From: Magicicada septendecula
Taxonomy: Eukaryota; Arthropoda; Insecta; Hemiptera; Cicadidae
Direction: 5' to 3'
Assembly: GCA_034769895.1 (NCBI GenBank)
Contig: CM068373.1
Span: 281,509,879-281,573,878, forward strand
DNA: 64,000 nucleotides
Shown: positions 1-11,096 of the stretch, piece by piece
How the letters are laid out: every line of letters starts with the position of its first letter
Position numbering within the stretch: the first letter of the stretch is position 1
Program-made: the position numbers and the translations under genes
The notes under the pieces: generated by a model
Seen by the model: only the letters and a program-made list of their open reading frames with translations
Told to the model about the DNA's origin: nothing
Databases searched by the model: none

Positions 1-2099
1 CCCGTCACAGACCAAATTCAACCGCAGTCATAGTAGCGAACCCAATCAAAGCAACTACTGTGCTCCTGTATTTGATTTAAGTAGTTTAAAGCATTTGCAT
101 TGCCTCTGTATGTATGGCGGGCAAACAGAAGTTAATCCTTTGTAATACGTCCCTGTATGTGGTTATATGCTTACTGCCGATAGACAAGATTACCTACGCG
201 TGATTGGTGCTCAGCTGTTAATGGATTCCGAGCGGTGTGTTAATGGAACTGCATTGTGATGGAACTAGTATTGTGGGGATTTGGTAATCGGAATGTGAAT
301 GTTTCTGATTGCAGACGGGTATACATTTGTTAAGTCGACTCTGTAAAGGCTTTGTATAGCAAATATTCACACTATAAACCAAGGTGATGGCTTTTCGTGG
401 AACTGATCCCGTACGGGCAAAAATTGTTATACATGGTACTGCCCTAGAACAAGTCAGCAATTTTGAATAGCTGGGCTAAAGTGCGTCTTATAATTCAAGC
501 AACGAAGTTGTGAATAAGTTGGGAACATTAGAGAACCCTTAAGTCAGGCAAATTGTAACTGTCCCAATATTCGTACCCGCACTACATTGTTGAAGTTTTG
601 AATATGTGATTGTATCGATATACTACGACGTATAGAAGAAGAAAAAGTGTACAATTGTAAATTATATTATTTCTCAAAGTACAGCGAAAGTACGTGATGT
701 TTCCATTTGTGAGGTGACGTAATAATGGTTTTTGTTTTTTAGCTTACTGTTTAAAGAAATAAAAGCCACAGTTAGAAAATATATGGCATTTAATGTGTCC
801 ACACAGTGCTTGAATGAGAGAAACATTAAAAACAAAGAACATAACAATATTTTAACAAAAACAAGAGAAAAAAGTAAAAATACAATTTATGAAGAGTAAG
901 TTTAAAGGAAAAACACTACGTGTTAAGAAATGAAAACAAGACTTGTAGCGCGTTAATATTCTTTTATGTCTACTGACTGAGTTAAAGACAAGAACTATGG
1001 CAATACCTAAAACGTGAAGTGGAGATGATGTTAATGATGACGAGAAGCCAGTCAGTGTCCAAAATACAATATTCAATTAATGTATATACGCTACACACAG
1101 CTGAATTATCAATAAATTTGCAGGTACTGCCCTAGTAACCATACCCATACTCGTTTTTAATATTTCGATTATGCAATTATTGAAATCCATATGTAGTGAA
1201 TATCGCAAATAATTTTATTTGTATAATTGAAATCTTGAAAATTTATTGTGTATGTTATAAAATAGTTTGTTGACGATTCCAATCGTTTTTCATTGTCATA
1301 TCTTGTACAAAAAATGTTTCTACGAATAATATAACTCTGATGTGTGCCTTGACGCCAAAAGTTGGTGTTGTTAGCTCAACTCATGCGAAGTAAAATTTAG
1401 TCCTGAAAACCAATATGCCTTTAAAATAATCCTCACTTTTTGTGAAATCCATGTAAAAAAAACAAATCGAAGTAAGCGAAGTAAGCTGTTTATGAAAGAA
1501 CTTGTTTTTTAACAGCACTCATTTTGTCAATAATTCTCGGTTTTTGCGCGAATCACAGAAAATGTAATCAACTCGAAGTAAGGCGGGATGATATATAGCT
1601 CTCCTTTTTTTGTGTGTTTCCTCAAAATTTTCTTGCAGTGAAGTTTGCAAGATTTTACTAACCAACATAAAAGAATACAACTGACAAGGTGTTCGCCAGT
1701 AACCACAGTACTGTTGCAAAAACCGTGTTTCACTGAAGATGGCCTCCAGAGGTGAGACCGAAACATCTCATAGCAAAATGCGTCAGAATGATAACTATAG
1801 TGCACCAACAGCCCGGAACTTAATTTCAGTAATTATGATGCCAGCCGTGAAAGCCTTAGAAAGTAGGGTAGGGTACATATTCACGTTGTAGGGTTATAGT
1901 TACAAACTGGGAAACAGTACGGCTGTTGACAAACCTAACAGGGAGCAGTCAGTGCAACCTAAACATTGCCATCAGGAAAGCTAAGAGAGTTTACCCCATA
2001 CTAATGGACGTCAGGATTATGTGTACTGATGTTACAGTTATAGTGTTGTTTAACAAATTTAATATCCATTATTCTAGTCCTAAATTAGTGTTAAGAATG
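1..2099. other. AT-rich region without a recognisable gene
   Basis: No reading frame here is long enough or similar enough to a known family to call. The short frames (60-93 codons) are low-complexity or antisense to one another. The only structured signal I see is a hammerhead-like core at 1733-1764, listed separately. The last bases abut the left copy of the 48 bp duplication that flanks the first LINE. Confidence 0.5.
1733..1764 (+). ncRNA. Hammerhead-ribozyme-like core (solo, probably decayed)
   Basis: The sequence reads CTGAAGA, then a T, then an imperfect stem II (GGCCTC pairing with GAGACC with one mismatch around a short loop), then GAAAC. This is the CUGANGA / stem II / GAAA order of hammerhead ribozymes, in the same version seen in the PLE termini elsewhere in this window. 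The expected GUC cleavage triplet after a minimal stem III is not intact: GAAAC is followed by ATCTC. No PLE coding sequence lies next to it, so it is probably an orphan terminal repeat of an old PLE. Confidence 0.35.
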
Positions 2100-2147
2100 C
2101 CATTAACGAGTACCCAATTTAAAAAATTGTGACTAATTATGTGACAA
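2100..2147. repeat. Left copy of 48 bp target-site duplication
   Basis: These 48 bases recur at 3666-3713 with about three mismatches, immediately flanking the LINE between them. Such a pair is expected when a non-LTR retrotransposon inserts, but 48 bp is longer than the usual 5-20 bp. Confidence 0.75.
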
Positions 2148-2228
2148 CAAATTATTATTTATTTATTATCAAAATACCCTTATTCCATATTAGTGTCGGG
2201 TTACATCAATATATGATAACTACATCAA

Positions 2229-2660
2229 CTACACTCTATATATAAATTTTTTCCATCTTACTCTATCCATTGACAATGTCTTCGCTTCCCTCCAGCCCAG
2301 GCCTCTTTCTCTCAAAATGTTTCCCATCATTCCATCCCAAGTCAGTTGCGGTCTTCCTCTCTTCTTTCTCCCCCCTGGTTTTGCCTCCCAAACCTGTTTT
2401 ACCATTCTATCACTATCCATTCTCTGCATGTGTCCCCACCAGCATAGTTGTCTCTGTTCAATAAAATCCAGAATCGATATCACTTCCAGATCCTCTCTTA
2501 TTTGTGTATTCCTAACTCTGTTCTTCCTTGTTACTGCTACTACTCTCCTAAGATATTTCATTTCTGCCGCCTGGATTTTACTTTTTTGGCTCTTGGATAG
2601 CACCCACGTCTCACAGCCGTATGTTAAAACCGGTCTATATACTGTTTTATACACACTCAT
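2229..2660 (-). pseudogene. LINE C-terminal domain (RTE-like), frameshifted from its RT
   Basis: A 143-residue frame carrying the characteristic post-RT block of arthropod RTE-like elements: TYGCETWVLSKSQKSKIQAA, then AEMKYLRRV, a basic region, LCWWGHMQRM, and the GRKKRGRPQLTW motif. The function of this block is unknown; it follows the thumb of the RT. It lies downstream of the RT piece on the same strand but in a different frame, so at least one indel lies between 2660 and 2780. Similar blocks recur at about eight other places in this window. Confidence 0.85.
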
Positions 2661-2779
2661 TTTCGTTTTTCTTGATATCTCCTTCTTATTTATAAATCTA
2701 TAGTTTAATGCATAGTATACTTTTATTGCCTTTTCAATTCTTTCATTTAATGCGGCTTCTTGTTTCCCATTACTGTCAA

Positions 2780-3665
2780 TTATAGGCTAACCCCTAGATA
2801 TTTGAATTGTTTGACTTGTTCTATCTTCACTTCTCCAATCTCTATATTTATTATTTTCTCCACCATTACCATTACCTTTGTTTTGGTCTTATTTATTTTC
2901 ATCCCTTTTTCCTGGAGAACTTCATTCCATATATTCAAATTACCCTGTAACGCCCTTTCACTTGTAGCTATTAGCACTACATCATCCGCAAAAGCCCCTT
3001 CTGCTACTTCTATACTTCGCAAGTTCCTGTATCCAACATGCATTTTCTTAACCTTCAGTGAACACTTCTTAATAATGTCGTCCATATACAAGTTGAATAA
3101 TGTCGGACTCAGTCCACCTCCTTGTCTTAATCCATAGTTTGTTGTAAATCCTAACGACCTCATATTTTTACCTATTACATAATTAACATTATTTTTGTAT
3201 AACCTCTGTACTACCTTAATTATTTTACTCCTTACTCCTCTATTTTTTAAACTTTCCCATATTTTTGCTCTAGGCACACTATCAAAAGCCTTCTGAAGAT
3301 CAATAAAAGCCAAACATACTAATTTATCTTGTTGTATCGACTTCTCAGCTATCTGTTGCAGAGTAAAAATGTGATCCTGCACACTTCTCCCTGATCTAAA
3401 ACCACTCTGCGATTCCTCCAAAGTATTTTCTAAAATTGGGACCAATTTGTTATTAATTATCTGCTCATAAGCCTTAACAATTGTATTTAACAGATTGATA
3501 CTCCTATAATTATTACAATCTCTTGCGTTACCTTTCTTAAAAATAGGAACTATCAATGCTTCCTCCCATTCTCTTGGTATGTCTACACTTGTCCACGCTT
3601 TATTGATAATTTCTAAAAGTATTTCTTGCCCCTTTTTCACCATATTCTTTATCATTTCTGCTGTC
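2780..3665 (-). pseudogene. LINE reverse transcriptase domain (truncated)
   Basis: Encodes about 295 residues of reverse transcriptase, which copies element RNA into DNA at a nicked chromosomal target. The order of motifs is right for a LINE RT: the finger motif IVPIFKKG near the start, AFIDLQKAFDSV (motif A), GLRQGGGLSPTLFNLYMDDI (motif B), the catalytic FADDVVLIA (motif C), and KTKVMVM then FKYLGVSL (motifs D and E). The N-terminal endonuclease is missing because of 5' truncation. The frame stops after FKYLGVSL; the remainder of the protein continues in another frame upstream of 2660, so this copy is not functional. Assignment to the RTE-like group rests on the C-terminal block and is moderately certain. 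Confidence 0.85.
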
Positions 3666-3713
3666 CCATTAACGAGTACCACATTTAAAAAATTGTGATT
3701 AATTATGTGACAA
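3666..3713. repeat. Right copy of 48 bp target-site duplication
   Basis: Near-identical to 2100-2147. See the left copy. Confidence 0.75.
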
Positions 3714-4170
3714 AAATGATAATAATTTAAGCTCTTAAAGTTTTTTTTTTTAATCTTCTTGACTGTTTATACATGTCTGCAACTTCAACATCTTGGACCA
3801 CAAAAGTTTGTTTTGTAGAAAAGAAATTGAATGTAAAATGAAAAATGAACACTGCTTTTAAATATATTACTTTTAGATTAATGATTTCCAGTGAAAGAGA
3901 TTAATGTGAGCGTGATGAGACCTTGAACTTGTCAACATCTTGTAAAAACGCTTTCCAGCTTCTATTTGTTCGGTGGTGGCAAGAATTTAGGGTTAAATTT
4001 AAACATATTAGATTTCGTTTTTAGAATTTTTAAAAGCATTTTTAAAAACATTGAGAGTTTTTTTAAAAAGGTACTTTACTTACTAAACCAGAAGTCGGCT
4101 CATGTATGTAACACAATGAAATATATGTGTGATTCTCTATTCTCATTTCAACTAATCGTGTGTAGATGAT
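3714..4170. other. AT-rich spacer, no gene seen
   Basis: No coding similarity or clear repeat is visible between the first LINE and the start of the interrupted second LINE. Confidence 0.5.
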
Positions 4171-4651
4171 TAATTAGGTTAATACGTATTACAAAGTGAT
4201 CATTGCTGAATATCAATGTGGTTTCAGGCCTGACAGGAGTACTTTTGATCAGATATTTGTAATCAGACAGTTTCTTGATAAATGTTATGAATATGATCTT
4301 GACCTTCATGTTCTCTTCATCGACTTTAAAGAGACATTTGATATTGTGAATAGGAAACAGCTGATCGTTTCTTTGATGGTTTTTTAATATCCCATCAAAG
4401 CTACTGAAATTATTAGCGATGACACTCGCAAAAACCAGAACCAAAATCATGCTAGGAGGACAAACAAGTCAAGCATTTCCAATTAAGACAGGAGCTAGAC
4501 AGAGTGATATATTGTCGGGTGTTCTATTTAATCTGGCACTGCACAAAACAGTTAAAAATTTAGATTTAGGGGGTACCATCATTATCAGGCCAAAAAAATC
4601 TTGGCACATGCGGATGACATTGCACTTGTTGGGAGAAATGTCTGTATACTG
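4171..4651 (+). pseudogene. 5' half of an interrupted LINE reverse transcriptase
   Basis: Translation gives an RT fragment: EYQCGFRPDRSTFDQIFVIR (motif 1/2), LHVLFIDFKETFDIVNR (motif A), then after a frame break GARQSDILSGVLFNLAL (motif B) and a degraded HADD-like motif C with LVGRN. The coding sequence stops exactly at 4651, where the LTR retrotransposon begins, and continues in frame at 14004. The left end is ill-defined. The copy was already 5'-truncated and carried frameshifts, so it was probably dead before it was interrupted. Confidence 0.8.
4648..4651. repeat. 4 bp target-site duplication ACTG, left copy
   Basis: ACTG directly precedes the 5' LTR and recurs at 14004-14007 after the 3' LTR. 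Counting it once restores the reading frame of the interrupted LINE across the junction, which confirms the boundary. Confidence 0.9.
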
Positions 4652-7558
4652 TGTAACGTCACAGAACGTTCCATAAAGGAAACCATTTACATACCAAATT
4701 ATCATAAGAGCAAAGTGAGGTGAACAGTATCGAACCCAAGTAGTCGTAATAAATTGTGTAATTTTGTCTAATAATTATTTCTACTAACATGAAAAACGAC
4801 CAGACTTTGACTAAGACACAAACCCCATATATATTATTAAAGTGAATAACAGTGAAAAAACCATAAGACACTATAAGAGAGAGAAATAATGTCAGAATCA
4901 ACCAAAATAAAGTCATTAATTATTAAGTTTTATAACTCTGAATAGAGTATTAAGAACTACTTTTTGTGAATGAATGGGCATGATCCATTATTATATTATG
5001 TAACGTAAATAAAAGAAATGTATTAAATGACTTAAATACATTATTAGAAAGAGTTTAAGTTAGAATAAAAATTATATATTTGTTATGACAAAAAATATTA
5101 ATGTGTTGGATTTGAGACCATACACCCAGATTTCATGAAAAGAATTAATTATTATCAGATTGAAATAGAAACTATGTGTAATTGTCAAGCAGACAAAAGT
5201 GAACAATTTATCTTAAATAAAGAAAGCTGTCAAATGAATAAAAAGCAGTCAAAATAGCCAAAAACAGTACTAACTAAAAACATGTGGTAGGCATATAATA
5301 TTGTATAATTTATGGATTTAATGTTGCCAAAATGCAGCCAAATTGCATTAGAAAGTTGAAATATGATATAAAGCGACTATACTAATATATTTGACTAACT
5401 ATAACATTGTAATAGTCAAGTTAGCAAAATATTTACCTATACCGTGTATGGCTGGAGCCAATCAACCAGTACAGAAATAATCATATCTGGCTAAATATTT
5501 ACAAAATGATAACAAAAATAAAATAGAATGGTACAATACTTCAGTATACCTTAAAGAACGAACAAACTCAGTTGAAAATAAAGTCAATTATAAAAGAATT
5601 TAACTTATAAGAGTGAGATTTGTCACACTATGAAAAATGACATCTCAAGACCAATCAATGATGCTATGTCATCCTGTAATGATAATAATATATGTAAAGA
5701 GTAACCAGGTATCACAAAAGATAGACAATATAATAAACTCTGAGTGTACACTAGTGAAATACTACATACATTAAAGAAAGAGACTAATTATTGTGTTGTA
5801 ACATTAACAAAAAATCTAGGCCATGAGCAGAGGCCATGTAAAAGTGTAATTATTTAAGTATTATCTATGTTAAAATTTGTTTGTTTTGTTATAGGAAGGT
5901 AGTAATGTTGGATGTTCAGATTGTGGAAGAGACATAATGCTTTCACAACAATTTTTTTGTTATAAAAATTGAATTTTCATGACAACAACCCAAGGTGGGA
6001 GTTGTATATTGTGTTACTTATTAGACTTAATTTAATTAAAAACCAATCATAATTAGTATCACTAGATTCAGTTGAAAACAGAGAATCTAAATGTAATAAT
6101 GGCATACAAATTGTGAGTACTAATGTAAAACTGTTTGATAAATACCAGTGTAATTTTTGAAATATCCTTAATATGAAGAATAAGAAATTCGTTCTAAAAG
6201 CTTCTACGGAAGTGAAAATTGTTCCATGACATTCCATTTCGTTTATTCTCGAACAATCTAGAAAGAATTTTTACACAAATATACCGGAAGTCGATGAAAA
6301 CAATCAGCTTGAATTAGTATAAAAGAGAGACCAAATTCGACCCAAAAACACTTGAAACTTGAACTCCAGAACTGATGCATCACCCACGACACTGATCAAC
6401 GCAGCTAAGGCGAAACCGAGAGGCGAGAAATCGACACAAGACCCGAAGAAAGGCTTTTCCCGTACATAGACAAACAGACTGACATAACCTCTACAAGAAT
6501 CTACGCCAAAGTGTTGCTGAAATAGAGCAGCGACACGGCAAATTTTAATAGAAATCACGCAGCCAGAACGTCAACGGCCCAGGAGGGACCAAAACTTTAA
6601 ATAGAGAACGAATTCTGCTGTGTTCGCATAGACTGACTAACTTGACAATAATCCCCTTAACGTAAACAAACAATACACAAAGCCTTTCTCGACACTGCAT
6701 GGGAATCAGCGCTACGGCGGCCAATTTCTGAATCAACGTGAAACAGATGTTTCGTAGTGGCGGCGTTTGAACGATAATCTACTGCCAAACGTTTTTACAA
6801 AAAGTGCGGAAATAGTAAATGATCGCAATTTTGACTTAAAATAGATTCAGTGCACTCGTGAAGAGGCGAGATTGAAAAACTACCCGAGAGGAGTGTCCAG
6901 TGCGAGATTAATTAACCATTGGAACGTGAGTTACCGAAATTAAAGTCAATTTTTTTTACCTGGTTACATTTATCACACAGTTGTACTACACATGCCACAC
7001 ACCTTCAAATCACTTAGTTTTTCTTGTAAAGCGTCTTATTGATATGTCTTGGTAGTTCAAAGGAGTCACGTCCTGAGAGTAAAGATTTTTTCACGTATTA
7101 AACTCATGCTTTTCAACTGAGTAAAAAATTTTAAAACACTAGCCGATACTTGATTGGATAAATAAAATTGTCAATAACAATAATAATAACTTGTGAATTA
7201 TTTTTTTATTAACTCTGCTATTGTATAATTTTTTATGAATGTTAGTCCTTCAGACGATTTGTTTGTTTTTGAAGAATCATTAAACTTACCTGATTTTTCC
7301 AAGCTAAACTGACTTGTTTATACTTTTTCATAGAAGTAAGATTTAAAAATTTTAATTACTTTAATAATCACATTTATTTCTTGGAACAAACGATTCCAAG
7401 TGGCGCCCACAAAAAACATAGTATTAAGTTGTGTTACAGGACTACATCACCGCAGAGGATCCAGTCAACAGTAAGTAACAAAAGTGCGCGGAGGTAACGC
7501 CCGACATTTTACAACACTTTTACAACACATTACACTACACTTTATCCTTTTCGTTATA
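4652..7558 (+). repeat. 5' LTR (2,907 bp)
   Basis: Starts TGTAAC and ends GTTATA, near-perfect short inverted termini, but the end is TA where the usual terminal dinucleotide is CA. It is the direct repeat of 11097-14003. Differences cluster at the outer end (near 4659, 4695-4700 and 4747-4751) with small indels near 5180 and 5277. At nearly 3 kb it is several times longer than typical insect LTRs (about 0.2-0.6 kb). I see no convincing protein within it; the short antisense frames at 5977-6736 are identical in both LTRs simply because the LTRs are. Confidence 0.95.
6318..6325 (+). promoter_or_regulatory. TATA box of the LTR promoter (predicted)
   Basis: TATAAAAG in the sense strand of the 5' LTR, in a locally GC-richer stretch. 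If used, transcription would start near 6350. That makes U3 about 1.7 kb and leaves roughly 1.2 kb of LTR-derived leader before the primer site. An AATAAA at 7161-7166 could be the matching poly(A) signal in the 3' copy. The same box lies at 12763-12770 in the 3' LTR. Inferred from sequence only. Confidence 0.45.
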
Positions 7559-7561
7559 AAT

Positions 7562-7579
7562 TGGCAGCCCAACTAGTGA
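7562..7579 (+). other. Primer-binding-site candidate
   Basis: TGGCAGCCCAACTAGTGA lies three bases after the 5' LTR. It resembles the TGGCGCCCAAC type of site that pairs with a tRNA-Lys 3' end, but with one extra A after TGGC and divergence after CAAC. The position is right; the identity of the tRNA is uncertain. Confidence 0.5.
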
Positions 7580-7703
7580 GGCTTGAAAAAGACGGAACAA
7601 GCCCGGCAACTACCAACATAATAAATTGCCGCAACCTAAGGGAAAAAAGGTGAAGAAGACTGTGGAACCCGAGTTAAGTGTGGAAGACGGAGAGGCAGTA
7701 CAA

Positions 7704-8213
7704 ATGGAGGAAATAGAGTTAGAACCGCCCACACTAGAAATGGAAAGACCGGTACAAACGGCAGACGAAATAGAGGAACAAACGGGAGAAGAACCCATAC
7801 AAATGGTAGAACATACAGAGAAACCCGAACCAGAAAAAATAACAGGGAGTGCTGACGCGAATATATTAATAATGATGCTCCAAAAAATGGAAGAAACAAA
7901 CAAAAGTACTAATGAGAAAATGTTCCAAAAAATGGAAGAAATGAACAAAAATATGAATAAAAATAGACAGGAAGATAAGGAGGAGAATAATAAAAATATG
8001 GGGCAATTAGACAAAAACATAGAATCTTTAAGGGAGGATATAACCGAGAAAATAAATGATAATGGGAAAAAACTGGAGATATTTCAGGAGGAGAACAAAA
8101 AAAGCATAGAGTCCCTGAAAAAGGAAATTAGCATAAAGTACGAAACAGTAAACAAAACGATCAATGATAATAAAATCGATAGTGACAGGAAGGTCGAAAA
8201 CATGGAGAAATAG
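7704..8213 (+). pseudogene. Gag-like protein, N-terminal coiled-coil part (ends at internal stop)
   Basis: The first in-frame ATG is at 7704; the frame is open from 7587, and a TTG at 7626 stands where an earlier start might have been. The product is acidic and highly charged (Glu, Lys, Asn, Gln), with repeated QKMEE..NK units and heptad spacing that predict a long coiled coil, suggesting an assembly role for a capsid precursor. The frame is closed by a TAG at 8211-8213 and continues in the same frame from 8214. Since both LTRs are nearly identical, the stop is recent, is read through, or came from a defective parent supported in trans. No recognised enzymatic motif is present. Confidence 0.7.
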
Positions 8214-9770
8214 TTGGAAAGGTTACAGGAGGGAACCAATACACGTTTCGAAAATCTAGAGGAACAAACAGTAGAGACCAAACAAGATGTTAGAAATCTC
8301 GAAAACATGGTAAGGCAGAACCAAGACGCCATCATGCAGGAGGTGGGAGAAGTCCAGAAAGACGTTAGCGAGAGGATGCAGAAAACATATGACATCGCTA
8401 ACAGGCTGGACGAACAAATAAAAACTAACAAAAATAGTATACTGGAAATAGACCAGAGAGAGAAGAACCTGCAGGAAAGATTAGAGGCGCTGAGAGACAC
8501 ACCTATAGTAAATACTCATACGTGTCATGGTGAAAACAGGGAAGTAATCAACTTCCAAAACTATCGACGAAACCCAATGGAATTTTTAGAAAGAATGGAG
8601 GAGTTTATTGGGAGAAATAGAGAAACAAGGTGGGACAGGATAAGAGAGATGCTTGACGAGACGTTTAAAAACACTAGGGATAACTGGTGGATAGCGGTAC
8701 GACCCGAAATCACGAATTTAGCAGAGTTTAAACGCCAGTTCAAGGAGAAGTATTGGTCGGAGACTGCACAAAACAGGGTAAGAATGGACATATTCTATGG
8801 CAAATACGACGCGTCCAATGGACAGTCCCCGACGTCTTATTTCCTAGGGAAGGTATGTTTAGCACGGAAGTTGATACCGCCGATCCCAGAAGAATGTTTG
8901 GTAAGGCAATTAGCTGGACATTACAGTTATGGTATCAAAGATGCCCAATTATACCAACAGCTCAGTAAAATAGCCGATCTAGCCAAATTACTAGAAAATT
9001 GTGAATCCACTGGAAGGTTCCAGGATTACCAACCCCCCCATCGTAAGGTAGAATACAATAACAACAATAACGGACCAAACCGGAATGGAGGTGGAAACGG
9101 TAATAACCTAAACACCAATAATCAGAACAATAATACCCCACCAAATAGCCGAAGTGATAACACTCAGGGTCCAAATAACCGCAACTATCCGGGACCAAAC
9201 AGAGGTAATTACACCGGGAATAATTACGGTAGAAACTACCACCAGGGAAACAGTTATCGCGGAAATAACTATAGGGGAAATAATTATGGTCAACGTAATG
9301 GTTATCGTAACGGGGGAAACCAAGGAGGAGGCGATAGGAGAAATCACGAATATAGGCCCCAGGTAAATTATATGATGGCCGATAATCGACGACCATATCC
9401 ACCCAATTTACCAAGTTACGGGTATATGACTCAACAAACGCGAGGTAACCAGGGTGATACGGCGAATAACCGTCATCAGTTTTCAGAGGGTAGGAGTAAC
9501 GAACCACCCCGAAACGAAAGTAACAACCAACAGGAGCCAAACGCTAACCAAAATAATAATGAGAATTGGGTAACAGTCCACGAAAATCCGGGTTTTTCAT
9601 TACAGCATAATCAGGCAAGTAATGACGAAAGACCCCGAACAGTTCAGGTAAACCATGTATTGACAGAAACTAGCGGAGAACCAAATAATAACCCTAGAAA
9701 TGAAAGTGAAATAGAGGAGGAATTCCGCTATGCAGAAAAGATATGGCCCAAACATGTGGTGAGATGGTAA
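8214..9770 (+). pseudogene. Gag-like protein, capsid-like region and Asn/Gly-rich tail
   Basis: Continues the frame after the stop for 518 codons. Residues 1-100 are further coiled coil. Residues about 105-270 look like a Ty3/gypsy-type capsid region: PMEFLERMEEFI, a Trp-rich TRWDRI...DNWWIAV stretch, then LAEFKRQFKEKYWSETAQN. This is the spacing of the retrotransposon Gag (Retrotrans_gag) family. From about residue 280 it is a low-complexity Asn/Gly/Arg/Tyr segment with repeated GNNY and RGNNY units. That replaces the usual CCHC zinc knuckle and probably binds RNA by charge and RGG-like contacts. The frame ends at 9770 with no pol downstream. Confidence 0.75.
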
Positions 9771-11096
9771 TGCCATGGATTAATCATCCAGAATAAATGT
9801 CATAGACCAGGCATTTGAAGGAGTAGAGGTGCTAAACATCGAAAGTCGGATATTGAGAAGAGAAGGAATTAAAAAGGAATGGGAATGATAAATAACGACA
9901 TAATATAAGGATCACACAACCAAAAGGGGTTGAAATAATCAAAGTAATTAACCCAAACTGACAAAATATAAACCCAAATATTATCAAACATAAAAACAAT
10001 ACCTACGAGGTAACTGACACGGTTAGTAACAAAGTAAAAGGTACGTATAACCAAACATCATTGAAAAAGTACCATGATTAAAAATCATAAGTCAAATACT
10101 CAATCAGTGAGCAAGTACCATGACCAAAAACCCAAGTCAAATACAGCATCATAGAGAAGGTACCTTGACTAAACATGTTAACGTGAATTTTTTAACTTAC
10201 CCAGAATTAGAAAGGAGGTAGAGATTATTAAATAAATATAAATATTATTGTATAATGATTATTATTAATAAATATTACGAGATGGACACCTTACACCAAA
10301 GGCATAAAGATATATATAAAATATAGATTTATTTCCAATAGCCATGTCAACGTATATTTACCAGCTTACCCGTACTTAGAGAAGGAGAGAGATTATTATT
10401 AATAAATATTACGAGATGGACACTTAGTAAAGGAGAAAAGAAGGAGAAATACTGTCATATATTTGATACTAAATGGAAATGATAAATGAGAAAAAAAAGG
10501 GAAAACAGTGTGTTACATAAGGAGGTAATGATGAATATGAATATAGCTATTAACATTGAATGATTTTAAACGATAATTTTAACCTGCGGAGAACGATATA
10601 TTAATATAATTGTGAAATAATCAGAAGAGTTTAAGAAAGGGAATTTATGTGTAGGAGCCTATGATCTTTGAATATTGTATTTTTTTTTTATATTATTATT
10701 ATTATTATTTGTTGCGAAGGTGCAAATTATTATTTTCTGGACAGGGATGTATTGCCTCTGATTTCAGTAGTTATAGATAGGAAGGGCAGAGAATGTATGC
10801 CATAGCGAGCCACTCTGACTCCCAACCCTCTATGAAAGTTAGGGAATTGATAGGGAATTATATCAAAGATTAATTAATTAACATCAAGGAAAAAGGAAAG
10901 GAATAGTTGGTACGACAAAGAACGAAATAGGAATATAGAGTTGGATTAATATATTAAAGGAGTAGTACAGGAATTTAATTATAAGATAAAAGAATGAAAT
11001 ATAAAGAAGCTAATAAAGGGTTAATATAGAGATGATAAATTCATCAAAACCAAAGATATGTTTTTCAAAAATTATCAACTTTAACGGAGAGGCATA
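9771..11096 (+). other. Non-coding 3' interior of the Gag-only element
   Basis: About 1.3 kb between gag and the 3' LTR with no open frame of note. It contains short imperfect tandem units: GTACCATGA.TAAAAA / AAGTCAAATAC blocks at about 10067-10180, and a 35 bp unit ending ATTACGAGATGGACAC at about 10257-10290 and 10392-10423. A (ATT)n tract lies near 10690. Just before the 3' LTR the sequence is only weakly purine-rich (CGGAGAGG, 11086-11092), a poor polypurine tract. It may contain scraps of an ancestral pol, but none is recognisable. Confidence 0.6.

Larger units (their letters stand above)
2148..3665 (-). mobile_element. 5'-truncated RTE-like non-LTR retrotransposon
   Basis: This minus-strand LINE fragment holds the palm and thumb of a reverse transcriptase followed by the conserved C-terminal block common in arthropod RTE/BovB-like LINEs. 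Its 3' tail, on the left, is AT-rich (AATAAATAATAA-like), as expected for target-primed reverse transcription. The coding frame is open at the right edge, where the first few codons run into the flanking duplication, so the element is 5'-truncated and starts within the RT domain. A frame break separates the RT piece from the C-terminal piece. Confidence 0.85.

Noticed and set aside
5977-6736. Antisense frames of 63-86 codons inside the long LTR, repeated identically at 12422-13181
   Set aside because: They are identical only because the two LTRs are near-identical. Codons and composition do not suggest protein, and they lie opposite the element's sense strand.
7610-8020. 136-codon Ser/Ile/Phe-rich minus-strand frame
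   Set aside because: Antisense shadow of the Glu/Lys/Asn-rich coiled coil.
8962-9540. 192-codon minus-strand frame over the Asn/Gly-rich part of gag
   Set aside because: Shadow of the repetitive AAT/GGN codons of the sense Gag frame.
10067-10180. CRISPR-like short repeats
   Set aside because: Two to three imperfect, unequal units within an LTR element; no regular spacers, and the host looks eukaryotic.
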